Of a DNA stretch of 64,000 nucleotides, positions 1 to 7,232 are shown one piece after another. The notes under the pieces are model-generated. The model ran no database searches. It was not told the DNA's origin and saw only the letters and a program-made list of their open reading frames with translations. Source of the stretch: Arcobacter acticola (lineage in GTDB: Bacteria > Campylobacterota > Campylobacteria > Campylobacterales > Arcobacteraceae); contig NZ_CP042652.1 in NCBI RefSeq assembly GCF_013177675.1, positions 2,604,001 through 2,668,000 on the forward strand. The letters are read 5' to 3'. Each line of letters starts with the position of its first letter. Position 1 is the stretch's first letter. The translations under genes and the position numbers were made by a program.

Positions 1-2
1 AG

Positions 3-1880
3 AGAAATTTTTTAGATGATAAAATACAAAATCATATAAATACTGCAACAACTTTGCAAATGCTTGAAGATATATATGCACCTTTTAAAGATAAAAAATC
101 ATCAAGAACATCAACTGCAATTGAAAATGGTTTAGAGCCACTTGCAAATATAATTCAATCAATGAAATATTCACTTGAAGAAGTAAATAAAAAAGCAAAG
201 CAGTTTTTAGGCAAAGAAGTAGTAAATATAGAAGATGCAATCTCAGGAGCTAGTGATATTATTGCTCAAAGATATGCAGATGATTTTAGAACAAAAGAAG
301 TGATTAGAAATATTGTTTTAAACTATGGAATACTTGAGACTAAAAGAACAAAGACATTTGATGAAAATGGAGTTTATGTAAGTGTTGCAAATGTTAGTGA
401 AAAAGTAAAATATATAAAATCACATAGATTTCTAGCAATTTCAAGAGCTGTAAATGAAAAAGAATTAACAGTAAAAATCGAAGTTGATGAAAACTATATT
501 TTAGAAAATATAAAAAAATATAAAATCCCATCAAGTGCCGAAAGCTCAAAAGAGTTAGTTTTTCAAGCCTATAAAGATGGATTAAAAAGACTATTACTTC
601 CAAGTTTAAAAAGAGAAGCATTAAGTGAACTAAAAGAAAAAGCATCAAGTGATGCAATAATACTTTTTGGAAAAAATCTAAAAGAACTACTACTAACACC
701 ACCACTTGTAAATCAAGTGATTTTAGGAATGGATCCAGGATATGTGAGTGGATGCAAGTTAGCAGTTATAGATATAAATGGTGATTATCTAGCATCAAAT
801 GTAATTTATCCCACAAAACCAAGAGAAGATTTTACAAGCTCTTCTAAAATAGTATTAGAGCTTATTAAAAAATATAAAATAAACTCAATAGCAATAGGAA
901 ATGGAACAGCCTCACAAGAAACAGCAGCTTTTGTAGCAAAATTAATAGAAGAAAATAAATTAGATGTAAAATTTGCTATTGTAAGTGAAATAGGAGCAAG
1001 TGTTTATTCAGCTTCAAAAATAGCAATACAAGAATATCCAAACCTAGATGTAACAATAAGAGGAGCTATCTCAATAGCTCAAAGACTTAGAGATCCAATG
1101 GCTGCTTTAGTAAAAATTGATCCAAAATCACTAGGAATTGGTCAATATCAACATGATGTAAACCAAAAAGAGTTAAACACAAAACTTGAAAATGTAACAG
1201 TTGATTTAGTAAATAAAGTAGGAGTTGATATAAACTCAGCTTCATATAAACTACTCTCTTTTATTTCAGGTATTAGTGAAACTATGTCAAAAAATATCAT
1301 TGCACATAAAAATAAAATCAAAAAATTCACTTCAAAAAAAGAATTACTTGAGGTAAAAGGAATAGGTGAAAAAGCATACGAACAAGCCGTAGGATTTTTA
1401 AGAATCAAAGATGGTAAAAGTATTTTAGATAATACAGCAATTCACCCACAAAATTATGATGTCGTAAAAAACTTACAAAAGAATTACAAAATAGAAGAGA
1501 TAAAAGATAATCAAATTGAGCAAATATCAAAAGAACTAAACTGCCCTCCACTACTTTTAAAAGATATTATAAGTGAACTTTTAAAACCAGGTTACGATGT
1601 AAGAAGTGAATTTGACACAATAGAGTTTTCAAAAGATATAAAAACAATAGAAGACCTAAAAGAAGGATTCATAATAAGTGGAGTTGTAAGAAATATCACA
1701 GACTTCGGAGCTTTTGTAGATATTGGCCTGAAAAATGATGGACTTATACATATTTCACAAATAAGCGAAAAAAGAATCTCCCATCCTATGGATGTACTAA
1801 GTATAAATCAACAGTTGAAAAATATCAAGGTTATTAGTATTGATTTAGAGAAACAGAGGGTTGGGTTGAGTTTGAGATAG
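3..1880 (+). CDS. tex: Tex-family RNA-binding transcription accessory protein (5' truncated by window)
   Basis: The frame is open to the left edge, so the real start lies outside the window; Tex proteins are usually 700-780 residues and about 625 are visible. In order one sees the helical N-terminal region (LEDIYAPFKDK), the YqgF/RNase H-like domain (ILGMDPGYVSGCKLAVID), a helix-hairpin-helix segment (VKGIGEKAYEQAVGFLRI) and a C-terminal S1 RNA-binding domain (GVVRNITDFGAFVDIG). Tex is a cytoplasmic nucleic-acid-binding protein linked to transcription and RNA turnover. Its last codons (AGG, GGG, CAG) are G-rich for this genome, and a second, more AT-rich copy of this 3' end lies at 2510-2556. 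Confidence 0.93.
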   Translation, partial: RNFLDDKIQNHINTATTLQMLEDIYAPFKDKKSSRTSTAIENGLEPLANIIQSMKYSLEEVNKKAKQFLGKEVVNIEDAISGASDIIAQRYADDFRTKEVIRNIVLNYGILETKRTKTFDENGVYVSVANVSEKVKYIKSHRFLAISRAVNEKELTVKIEVDENYILENIKKYKIPSSAESSKELVFQAYKDGLKRLLLPSLKREALSELKEKASSDAIILFGKNLKELLLTPPLVNQVILGMDPGYVSGCKLAVIDINGDYLASNVIYPTKPREDFTSSSKIVLELIKKYKINSIAIGNGTASQETAAFVAKLIEENKLDVKFAIVSEIGASVYSASKIAIQEYPNLDVTIRGAISIAQRLRDPMAALVKIDPKSLGIGQYQHDVNQKELNTKLENVTVDLVNKVGVDINSASYKLLSFISGISETMSKNIIAHKNKIKKFTSKKELLEVKGIGEKAYEQAVGFLRIKDGKSILDNTAIHPQNYDVVKNLQKNYKIEEIKDNQIEQISKELNCPPLLLKDIISELLKPGYDVRSEFDTIEFSKDIKTIEDLKEGFIISGVVRNITDFGAFVDIGLKNDGLIHISQISEKRISHPMDVLSINQQLKNIKVISIDLEKQRVGLSLR

Positions 1881-1889
1881 GTTGTTTTG
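1843..1889 (+). repeat. Duplicated tex 3' end, copy A
   Basis: The 47 bases that end tex (last eleven codons, stop and a few bases beyond) align with 2510-2556 at 37 of 47 positions. All ten differences are G here and A in the other copy. This copy forms the real end of tex. Confidence 0.8.
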
Positions 1890-1904
1890 ATAAAGAGTAA
1901 AAAG

Positions 1905-2189
1905 TTAAAATCTACCTTTTAAATTTTTGTAAATTTTATCATTTTCTCTTTTTCCAACACTTAGTACAAGAACGATTATTTCTTCATCTTTTACTTCATA
2001 GGCAAGTCTATAACCAACTGTTCTTAATTTGATTTTATAAACATTTTCATATCCGCTTAGTTTATCTTTTTCTACTCTTGGATTTTCTAATCTCTCTTTT
2101 AACTTATTTTTGAATTGTTCTTTTATAGTAGACCCTAATTTACTCCATTCTTTTAAAGCTTTAGGTTTAAATTCAAGATTATAAGTCAT
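1905..2189 (-). CDS. relE: RelE-family mRNA interferase toxin
   Basis: 94-residue protein that reads along its whole length like Escherichia coli RelE, a ribosome-dependent mRNA endonuclease. The positions known to matter in RelE are all present at the same numbers: K52, K54, R61, R81 and Y87 (KIKLRTVGYRL, SVGKRENDKIY). The start overlaps the end of the upstream antitoxin gene by 11 bases, the usual coupling of such pairs. It lies only 24 bases beyond tex, on the opposite strand. A degraded fragment of a related relE lies at about 2573-2632. The toxin looks intact, so activity is inferred from residue conservation only. Confidence 0.93.
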   Translation of the reverse strand: MTYNLEFKPKALKEWSKLGSTIKEQFKNKLKERLENPRVEKDKLSGYENVYKIKLRTVGYRLAYEVKDEEIIVLVLSVGKRENDKIYKNLKGRF

Positions 2190-2430
2190 CTAAGTTTACT
2201 TTAATTGGTGTATCTGAATCCTTTAGAGATTTTTCAACTTCAAGAGATAAATGATAATCATCTATAATATCCATCATTTTTTCATATAATTTACTTGGAA
2301 CCAAATAAGCACTTGGAATATTATGATTTAAAATTGCGATAACTTCATTATCTGCTTGATTTAGCAATTGAGTAGGAGACTTTTTAAGTTCAGTAATACT
2401 GGCCGTATACTTTGCTAAAATTGCTTGCAT
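2179..2430 (-). CDS. Phd/YefM-family antitoxin (RelB role)
   Basis: 83-residue antitoxin starting MQAILAKYTASITELKKSP, a typical Phd/YefM N-terminal DNA-binding domain (residues 1-55) followed by an acidic toxin-binding tail. The frame is open to 2523, but the ATG at 2430 is chosen because AAGGA stands 7 bases ahead of it and the family begins with this motif; the longer version would also run through the promoter. The Phd fold paired with a RelE-type toxin is a common mixed combination (StbD/StbE-like). It should neutralise the downstream toxin and repress the shared promoter. Confidence 0.88.
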   Translation of the reverse strand: MQAILAKYTASITELKKSPTQLLNQADNEVIAILNHNIPSAYLVPSKLYEKMMDIIDDYHLSLEVEKSLKDSDTPIKVNLDDL

Positions 2431-2455
2431 TTCAGATCCTTTCTTGATATTAAAT

Positions 2456-2484
2456 ATTGTACTTAATATAGTACCTTTTGTCAA
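2456..2484 (-). promoter_or_regulatory. Promoter of the phd-relE pair
   Basis: On the minus strand TTGACA (2479-2484) and TACAAT (2456-2461) are separated by exactly 17 bases, a near-consensus sigma70 promoter. Transcription would start near 2449, leaving a leader of about 20 bases before the ATG at 2430. Confidence 0.8.
2459..2474. promoter_or_regulatory. Probable autoregulatory operator of phd-relE
   Basis: Perfect inverted repeat GTACT-TAATAT-AGTAC placed between and over the -35/-10 elements. This is where the antitoxin or toxin-antitoxin complex of this family normally binds; binding here is inference. Confidence 0.65.
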
Positions 2485-2509
2485 TATAGGGTTTTTATAT
2501 TTATTCATA

Positions 2510-2556
2510 TATTTAAAAAACAAAGAGTTGGATTGAATTTGAAATAGATTATTTTA
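2510..2556 (+). repeat. Duplicated tex 3' end, copy B (orphan)
   Basis: Reads as LKKQRVGLNLK and a stop codon in the frame equivalent to the end of tex, 630 bases beyond the present tex stop. It has A at all ten positions where copy A has G, which matches the AT-rich codon use of the chromosome. Confidence 0.8.
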
Positions 2557-2572
2557 GTTTTTCTAAAATATC

Positions 2573-2632
2573 TAAATTTTCATATCCAATTAATTTATCT
2601 TTTTCTACTCTTGAATTTTCTAATCACTCTTA
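2573..2632 (-). pseudogene. relE remnant
   Basis: On the minus strand one frame reads LENSRVEKDKLIGYENL, matching LENPRVEKDKLSGYENV of the intact RelE (residues 34-50). Both ends are lost: it runs straight into the orphan tex 3' end on one side and into unrelated sequence on the other. It is a leftover of a duplicated or earlier relE copy. Confidence 0.75.
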
Positions 2633-2686
2633 AAGATTTAATTATCTAAAAGTTAATCTCTTGTTTTAATTCTAATTCATTTAAGT

Positions 2687-3745
2687 TCAGCATTTTGTAT
2701 TTTTGATAGTTTCTAACTCTAGCCTATTTCTCATTTCATCTATATGAGAAATAGAAAAATAGTCTTTAATAATATTTGTATTTTTATATTTAGATATAAA
2801 ACTATAAATTTCATTTATTTTATCATCAGGATTAATTATAAATAACTCTTTCACTCCATCATGTAAACTAGAATGGTCTTTTAAATATTGTAAAGTATAC
2901 AGAAATAAGTTTTTTATAAAGAAATCATCTTTTGCTAAACTCAATCCTATTATATAAATATCTTTTGTAAAATTAAATATATTTTCTATTTTATACCAAT
3001 GCAAAGCATTAAATCTCACATCAAAAGCTTTTCCATATCCTGGTAATACTAAAAAAGGTTCTATTGAAGAAGTATTGTTTCTCCAATATCTATTATTATG
3101 TAACATATCAGATTTATAAATTTCTAATTTTGTTCTATCATATTCAGGATGCAACGGTGTCCAATTTAACCCATCATCTCTATATGGTTTTGTAATTCTC
3201 CAATTTATAGAACCGTGAAGTTTGGCAAGATTGATACAACCTTCTTCTACAAAATTATAAGTATATTTCTTACCTACTTTTATTAATGAAGCTTCTAATA
3301 GTAAATCCCAATTAAATGATAGAACTATATCTTTATCATGCAATTGTTCTGCAAACTTTATATAAATATCTGGTATATCTTCATAAGGTGTTTTCTCAGA
3401 AATAGTCTTTGACAAGTAATATCTTAATGAAATTTTTTCTCTTGAACCATAGTCTTTATATCTTTCTCCTGCACCATACTCTCTTAATTCAATAAATTCT
3501 AAAAAATCACATAATTCATAAAAATCTATTTTTGAATAATCTATATCTTCATCATCTTTTAAATTTTTATATATTCTTACATAGTTATCTATTCTTTCAG
3601 AAATTTCTGATTCACTTTTAAATTTATCCATAGTAAGCTTTAAAAGTGTATCCATCAGGGGAATACCTGCACCTGCAGAAAATCCTGCTCCTAAAATAAA
3701 TAATCTATTTTTATTAATATAATATACTTTATCTAGTTCTTTCAT
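2687..3745 (-). CDS. SIR2-like domain protein (possible NAD-hydrolysing defence effector)
   Basis: 352 residues. The N-terminus carries a Rossmann NAD-binding motif (LFILGAGFSAGAGIP, G19-G25), and residues 141-182 hold FNWD (N145) and KLHGSINW (H177), the Asn and His positions that are catalytic in bacterial SIR2-like NADases such as ThsA. About 170 further residues contain no domain I recognise. Proteins of this SIR2_2/SIR2-like type are often anti-phage effectors; that role here is inferred. It follows the broken DUF4238 gene by 18 bases in the same direction, and it sits between two toxin-antitoxin pairs. The ATG is preceded by AGAAGGAATTTTAA, a good ribosome site. Confidence 0.8.
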   Translation of the reverse strand: MKELDKVYYINKNRLFILGAGFSAGAGIPLMDTLLKLTMDKFKSESEISERIDNYVRIYKNLKDDEDIDYSKIDFYELCDFLEFIELREYGAGERYKDYGSREKISLRYYLSKTISEKTPYEDIPDIYIKFAEQLHDKDIVLSFNWDLLLEASLIKVGKKYTYNFVEEGCINLAKLHGSINWRITKPYRDDGLNWTPLHPEYDRTKLEIYKSDMLHNNRYWRNNTSSIEPFLVLPGYGKAFDVRFNALHWYKIENIFNFTKDIYIIGLSLAKDDFFIKNLFLYTLQYLKDHSSLHDGVKELFIINPDDKINEIYSFISKYKNTNIIKDYFSISHIDEMRNRLELETIKNTKC

Positions 3746-3763
3746 TTAAAATTCCTTCTAGTA

Positions 3764-4652
3764 TTACATATTCTTAATATTGAAATCTATTTTTTTAGTT
3801 GAAAATACTTGCTTATTTGCAAAGTCATAAGTTGCTTTATTAATTTTATTAACTATATCTTTTGTAGCAATAAACTTTTTTTGTTTTTTATTTTCAAATA
3901 TTCCACTAAATGCTAAATATTTAGAGATAGGAAAACAAACTTCTGTATTTTTCATTCCAAATCCAAGATGTTGTAAATTATCAGATTTATTTAGTGGGGC
4001 AATTGAAACAGGATAATCTGAGGTAATGAATTCACCAATAGTCTCATCTGATATAATTAGATACCAGTTTCTTTGATATAAAATATTTACTAACTCTTCA
4101 ATAGCTTCAATTTCAGATTTAATATGAACCTCTTGATTTACTTCAAGAGTGTACCTACTTTTATCCTCTGTAAATTTCTTCTGTTCTTCATAGGGGGGGG
4201 TATATCTTCTTCTTTAATCCCTGCTTGTAAACATTAATCTTTATATATTTTTTCTGATGACATAGTCATACTCATAAATTTATCTGCAATATCGGTATAT
4301 AATTTATCAAATATAGCTCTAGTTTTTGGATTCCGTAAACTAACTAAAGCTATAAAATTTAAAATATGGACTAGTTGTTCATCATTAGGATAGTTTTTTG
4401 TTTCAATAATTTCTTTAAAACTTATAGCTAGTACACTTTCAACTTTTGCTTGTTCAGTCTCAACTATATATTCCTTTCTGGAAAAGAGATTTTATTGAAA
4501 TATTTGATATAACATATGTCATCTGGATTAGATCTAAAATAGTTATTTTTTACTTTATCATAAGCAAATAACATTTCTTTTTCGTCACCTGATTCTGTAA
4601 AATTTCTTAAATAAAATTTTGAAATATAATGATGATTTTTAGGAACTGACAT
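3764..4652 (-). pseudogene. DUF4238 protein, broken by two frameshifts and a stop
   Basis: The N-terminal piece from 4652 (NHHYISKFYLRNFT) and the C-terminal piece (WYLIISDETIGEFITSDYPV, then down to 3764) are the typical ends of DUF4238 proteins of about 300 residues; function unknown to me. Reading across, the frame is lost near 4470-4480 (continuing as EYIVETEQAKVESVLA), hits TAA near 4231 where a Leu codon would fit (YKD-stop-CLQAGI), and is lost again at an 8-base C tract on the coding strand (4193-4200). Nine Cs would restore the last join. Three lesions suggest a pseudogene rather than simple phase variation; sequencing error at the tract is possible. It is the upstream partner of the SIR2-like gene. 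Confidence 0.8.
4193..4200. repeat. Eight-base poly-G/poly-C tract inside the DUF4238 gene
   Basis: A run of eight G on the plus strand, striking in such AT-rich DNA. On the coding strand the upstream frame enters as ATA-CCC and the downstream frame needs TAT directly after the tract, so a length divisible by three keeps the frame; eight does not. Confidence 0.85.
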
Positions 4653-4705
4653 TTATTTATATACTCCTTTATATAATTATTTATAAAACTAACAAAAAGT
4701 TAAAC

Positions 4706-5011
4706 CTAAAACCCCGTAACCAAAAAATCAACTGCTCCAATAATCTCTTCTCTTTTATCTTTTAAAGAACAAACTTTATTTCCTAAAATTTCCATAGGAA
4801 TACTTGCAAGTTCAGCAGTTGATAAAATTACATCTATTTCAGTTATAACAAATTTTGGATTTAAAAAGTCAATTGCTTCTTTACTAATTACTAAAGGAAT
4901 CACAACTCTTGAAGATACATTTTTTAATATATCATTTTGAATATCTAATAGAAAAGGAATTTGTTCTTTTGTTTTTTCATTTATATTTTCATATACATCA
5001 AATTGAGCCAT
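4706..5011 (-). CDS. ccdB: CcdB-family DNA gyrase toxin
   Basis: 101 residues, the same length as F-plasmid CcdB, with the family landmarks FDVYENI, LLDIQNDIL, SSRVVIPL and the C-terminal helix KREEIIGAVDFL. CcdB poisons GyrA by trapping its DNA-cleavage complex. The last residues are VTGF rather than WGI of the F-plasmid protein; chromosomal relatives such as the Vibrio fischeri CcdB, which I recall ending ITGI, also lack that Trp. The ATG shares its A with the TAA stop of ccdA, so translation is coupled. No frame damage is seen. Confidence 0.92.
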   Translation of the reverse strand: MAQFDVYENINEKTKEQIPFLLDIQNDILKNVSSRVVIPLVISKEAIDFLNPKFVITEIDVILSTAELASIPMEILGNKVCSLKDKREEIIGAVDFLVTGF

Positions 5012-5256
5012 TAGAAACTTCTCAATCCATCAGAAAAAAGACCATTTTCTGATATTCTTTGATTATAAGAAGCTATTGCTTCTCTATTTTCTTTTTCCCA
5101 ATTTTGAATTTCATGTTGTCGTATTAACTCTTCTAGAGTTTTTTCAACATTTGCAGAAACATTTATTTTGTATTTTTTCGCTTTTTCTAATAAATCAGAA
5201 TTTATACTTATATTTGTAGCTTTTTTCTTTGCATTTTTGTTATATGTAGCTGTCAT
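5011..5256 (-). CDS. ccdA: CcdA-family antitoxin
   Basis: 81 residues: an N-terminal ribbon-helix-helix DNA-binding region (ATNISINSDLLEKAKKY) and a C-terminal gyrase-toxin-binding tail (NWEKENREAIASYNQRI, ending LRSF). It neutralises CcdB and, with it, represses the operon. The ATG at 5256 follows AAGGATG at a good distance, and the stop overlaps the ccdB start by one base. The gene is led by a clear palindrome and promoter (5265-5317). Confidence 0.92.
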   Translation of the reverse strand: MTATYNKNAKKKATNISINSDLLEKAKKYKINVSANVEKTLEELIRQHEIQNWEKENREAIASYNQRISENGLFSDGLRSF

Positions 5257-5264
5257 TACACATC

Positions 5265-5284
5265 CTTAATATACATTTATTAAG
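5265..5284. promoter_or_regulatory. Probable operator of ccdAB
   Basis: Perfect inverted repeat CTTAATA-TACATT-TATTAAG just ahead of the ccdA ribosome site, covering the predicted transcription start. Ribbon-helix-helix antitoxins bind such sites; the binding itself is inferred. Confidence 0.6.
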
Positions 5285-5288
5285 TGTA

Positions 5289-5317
5289 AGTATATCATAC
5301 AATATGCAATGATACAA
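5289..5317 (-). promoter_or_regulatory. Promoter of ccdAB
   Basis: On the minus strand TTGTAT (5312-5317) and TATACT (5289-5294) are 17 bases apart; transcription would begin near 5282, inside the palindrome. Confidence 0.5.
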
Positions 5318-5392
5318 ATATTAAAGAATTATAGATATTCAGTAAAAAAAGAAATTTATTATTTAAAGAAGTAGAACTAGAGAAAAGATTCC

Positions 5393-5776
5393 CTAGTTTT
5401 TAAAAGCAATTGCATCTACTTCAACAAAAACATTTTTTGGTAAAGTTTTAACAGCAATTGTAGCTCGTGCAGGTGCAGTTTCAGCTGGGAAATATTGTGC
5501 ATATACTTCATTAAAAGCTACAAAGTTGTCCATATCAGACAGATAACAAGTTGTTTTAAGCACATTTTCAAAAGATGAATTTCCTTCTTCTAAAACTGCT
5601 TTTAAATTTTCCATAACTTGTACAGTTTGCTCTTTTACTCCACCTTCAATAATTTCCATAGTTTGAGGAACTAATGGAATTTGTCCTGATAAGAAAAGTA
5701 GTTTATCAAATGCTGTTGCTTGATTATATGGTCCAATTGCACTTGGAGCTTTTGTAGTTGATATTATTTGTTTCAT
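5393..5776 (-). CDS. ridA: RidA-family enamine/imine deaminase
   Basis: 127 residues, full length for RidA. Family motifs GPYNQAT, LFLSGQIPL, NLKAVLEEGNSSFENVLKTT and the C-terminal PARATIAVKTLPKNVFVEVDAIA are all present, including the conserved Arg of the substrate-binding PAR motif. RidA hydrolyses reactive enamines released by PLP enzymes such as threonine dehydratase. It is the last gene of a seven-gene minus-strand run and is 28 bases after the Nudix gene, with its own AAAGGA ribosome site. Confidence 0.95.
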   Translation of the reverse strand: MKQIISTTKAPSAIGPYNQATAFDKLLFLSGQIPLVPQTMEIIEGGVKEQTVQVMENLKAVLEEGNSSFENVLKTTCYLSDMDNFVAFNEVYAQYFPAETAPARATIAVKTLPKNVFVEVDAIAFKN

Positions 5777-5804
5777 TATTATTTTCCTTTATATTTAAAA
5801 TGTA

Positions 5805-6590
5805 TTATACAAGAGTCTTACTTTCCATTGGGAAAAATAGCTCAAAATCTTTTTTAATATGACATAGAACTTCTTGATTTGCTTTGATAAATCCTTTGTA
5901 CTCCAAAGATGCAAATACAACTGCTTTTGAGTAAGCTAAAACTTCATCATCTTCTAAATATCTATTTACATCAATCCATTTTGCATCTAAGATTTCTTGA
6001 GTATCTTGAATATTTATTTCTAAACTTTTGGGCTTTGCAATACAAAGTACATATAAGTTTGATTTATGAAATTGGTGTGGATAGAAGTGCCCTAAAGAGA
6101 TGATTGATTCAAACTCAACAATAACTCCTGTTTCTTCAAAAACTTCTCTTTCAAGAGCTGTGGAAATCATTTCACTATTATCAATATGACCACCTGGAAG
6201 TTTATATCCTAGGTTTGAGATTTTTTCTTTTATTACTAATATTTCATTTTTATCATTTATTACAACCGCACCCACACCTAAAGTATGATTTGCAGCTGTT
6301 GGAATAATTGCATTTTCTTTTATTCTTTTTACCACTAGTACATAAGATTCATCACAAGAATGAAAAAAGAAATCTTTTGAAATTGCAATTGGAATAAAAT
6401 CTGATTTTGTAATATCAATATAAATCCAAATAAGATTTCTTTTATATTTTACTTCTTCTATTAAAAAATCAAGATTTAACTCAAACTCTTCTTTTGTATT
6501 AGGAAGATTTTTACTATCAATTGTTAGTCCATTATATGGATCAATAATAGTATTAAAACAGCCTATTTTTTCTACACTTGTATTATTCAT
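5805..6590 (-). CDS. Nudix hydrolase with NUDT6-like N-terminal domain
   Basis: 261 residues. The Nudix box is complete: GGHIDNSEMISTALEREVFE followed by ETGV fits GX5EX7REUXEEXGU. The first 105 residues (IDPYNGLTIDSKNLP, RNLIWIYIDITKSDFIPIA, FFFHSC) resemble the N-terminal domain of NUDT6-type proteins, and the order of both domains is the same. Substrate is unknown; hydrolysis of a nucleoside diphosphate derivative is the family expectation. It lies between the ArgO-type exporter and ridA in one operon, which suggests a housekeeping or damage-clearing role but does not fix it. Confidence 0.88.
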   Translation of the reverse strand: MNNTSVEKIGCFNTIIDPYNGLTIDSKNLPNTKEEFELNLDFLIEEVKYKRNLIWIYIDITKSDFIPIAISKDFFFHSCDESYVLVVKRIKENAIIPTAANHTLGVGAVVINDKNEILVIKEKISNLGYKLPGGHIDNSEMISTALEREVFEETGVIVEFESIISLGHFYPHQFHKSNLYVLCIAKPKSLEINIQDTQEILDAKWIDVNRYLEDDEVLAYSKAVVFASLEYKGFIKANQEVLCHIKKDFELFFPMESKTLV

Positions 6591-6617
6591 AATTTAACCT
6601 TTGAATAATTATATTAA

Positions 6618-7232
6618 CTAATATTTGATTAAATCTATTAAAGTATAAGCAATAATTAGCATAATAATTCCAATTAAAATATCAAGAATTTTCCAAGTGA
6701 TTGGCTTTTTAAATAAAGGAATTAAAAGTCTAGCCCCAAAACCTAAAAGTATGAACCATGAAGCAGAACCGCTAATTGCACCTAAAAGGAAATATATTTT
6801 TAAATCATTTTGTATATTTGCTCCAATTCCACCAATTAATAAAACTGTATCTAAATAAGTATGTGGATTTAAAAATGTAAAAACTAAAAGCATACCAATA
6901 ACTTGTTTTAAAGGATTAGTTTTAGTTTTCCCATCAATTTCTAAACTTTCATTTTTAAATGCAGATTTAAAAGATAAAAAAGAGTAAAAAGTTAGAAATA
7001 CAATCCCAATTATTGCAATAATATTTATAAGTAATTGATTTCCTTGAACAAAAAATCCAAGTCCATAAACTCCAGCTGTTATTAAAATAGTGTCAAATAA
7101 TATGCATAAAAATACAGCAAGCAATACATATTGTTTTAAAAGTCCTAGTTTTAAAACATAAGCATTTTGAGCACCAATTGCAACTATTAATGAAAAAGTT
7201 ACAATAAAACCTTTTAAATATATATCAAGCAC
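6618..7232 (-). CDS. LysE/ArgO-type amino acid exporter
   Basis: 204 residues with six hydrophobic segments. The start GFIVTFSLIVAIGAQNAYVL is the hallmark of the LysE/ArgO family, which exports basic amino acids through the inner membrane; the specific substrate (arginine or lysine) cannot be read. The ATG overlaps the end of marC by 8 bases. It shares an operon with an amino acid importer, so it may relieve overload when peptides or amino acids accumulate (inference). Confidence 0.9.
   Translation of the reverse strand: MLDIYLKGFIVTFSLIVAIGAQNAYVLKLGLLKQYVLLAVFLCILFDTILITAGVYGLGFFVQGNQLLINIIAIIGIVFLTFYSFLSFKSAFKNESLEIDGKTKTNPLKQVIGMLLVFTFLNPHTYLDTVLLIGGIGANIQNDLKIYFLLGAISGSASWFILLGFGARLLIPLFKKPITWKILDILIGIIMLIIAYTLIDLIKY

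Noticed and set aside
394-705. Leucine-rich or hydrophobic frames antisense to real genes (for example opposite tex, pheT, accA)
   Set aside because: They are shadows created by AT-rich codons on the opposite strand and have no ribosome sites or family resemblance.
2431-2523. Extended N-terminus of the Phd antitoxin
   Set aside because: It would be translated through the promoter and operator and lacks a ribosome site; the ATG at 2430 has one and fits the family.
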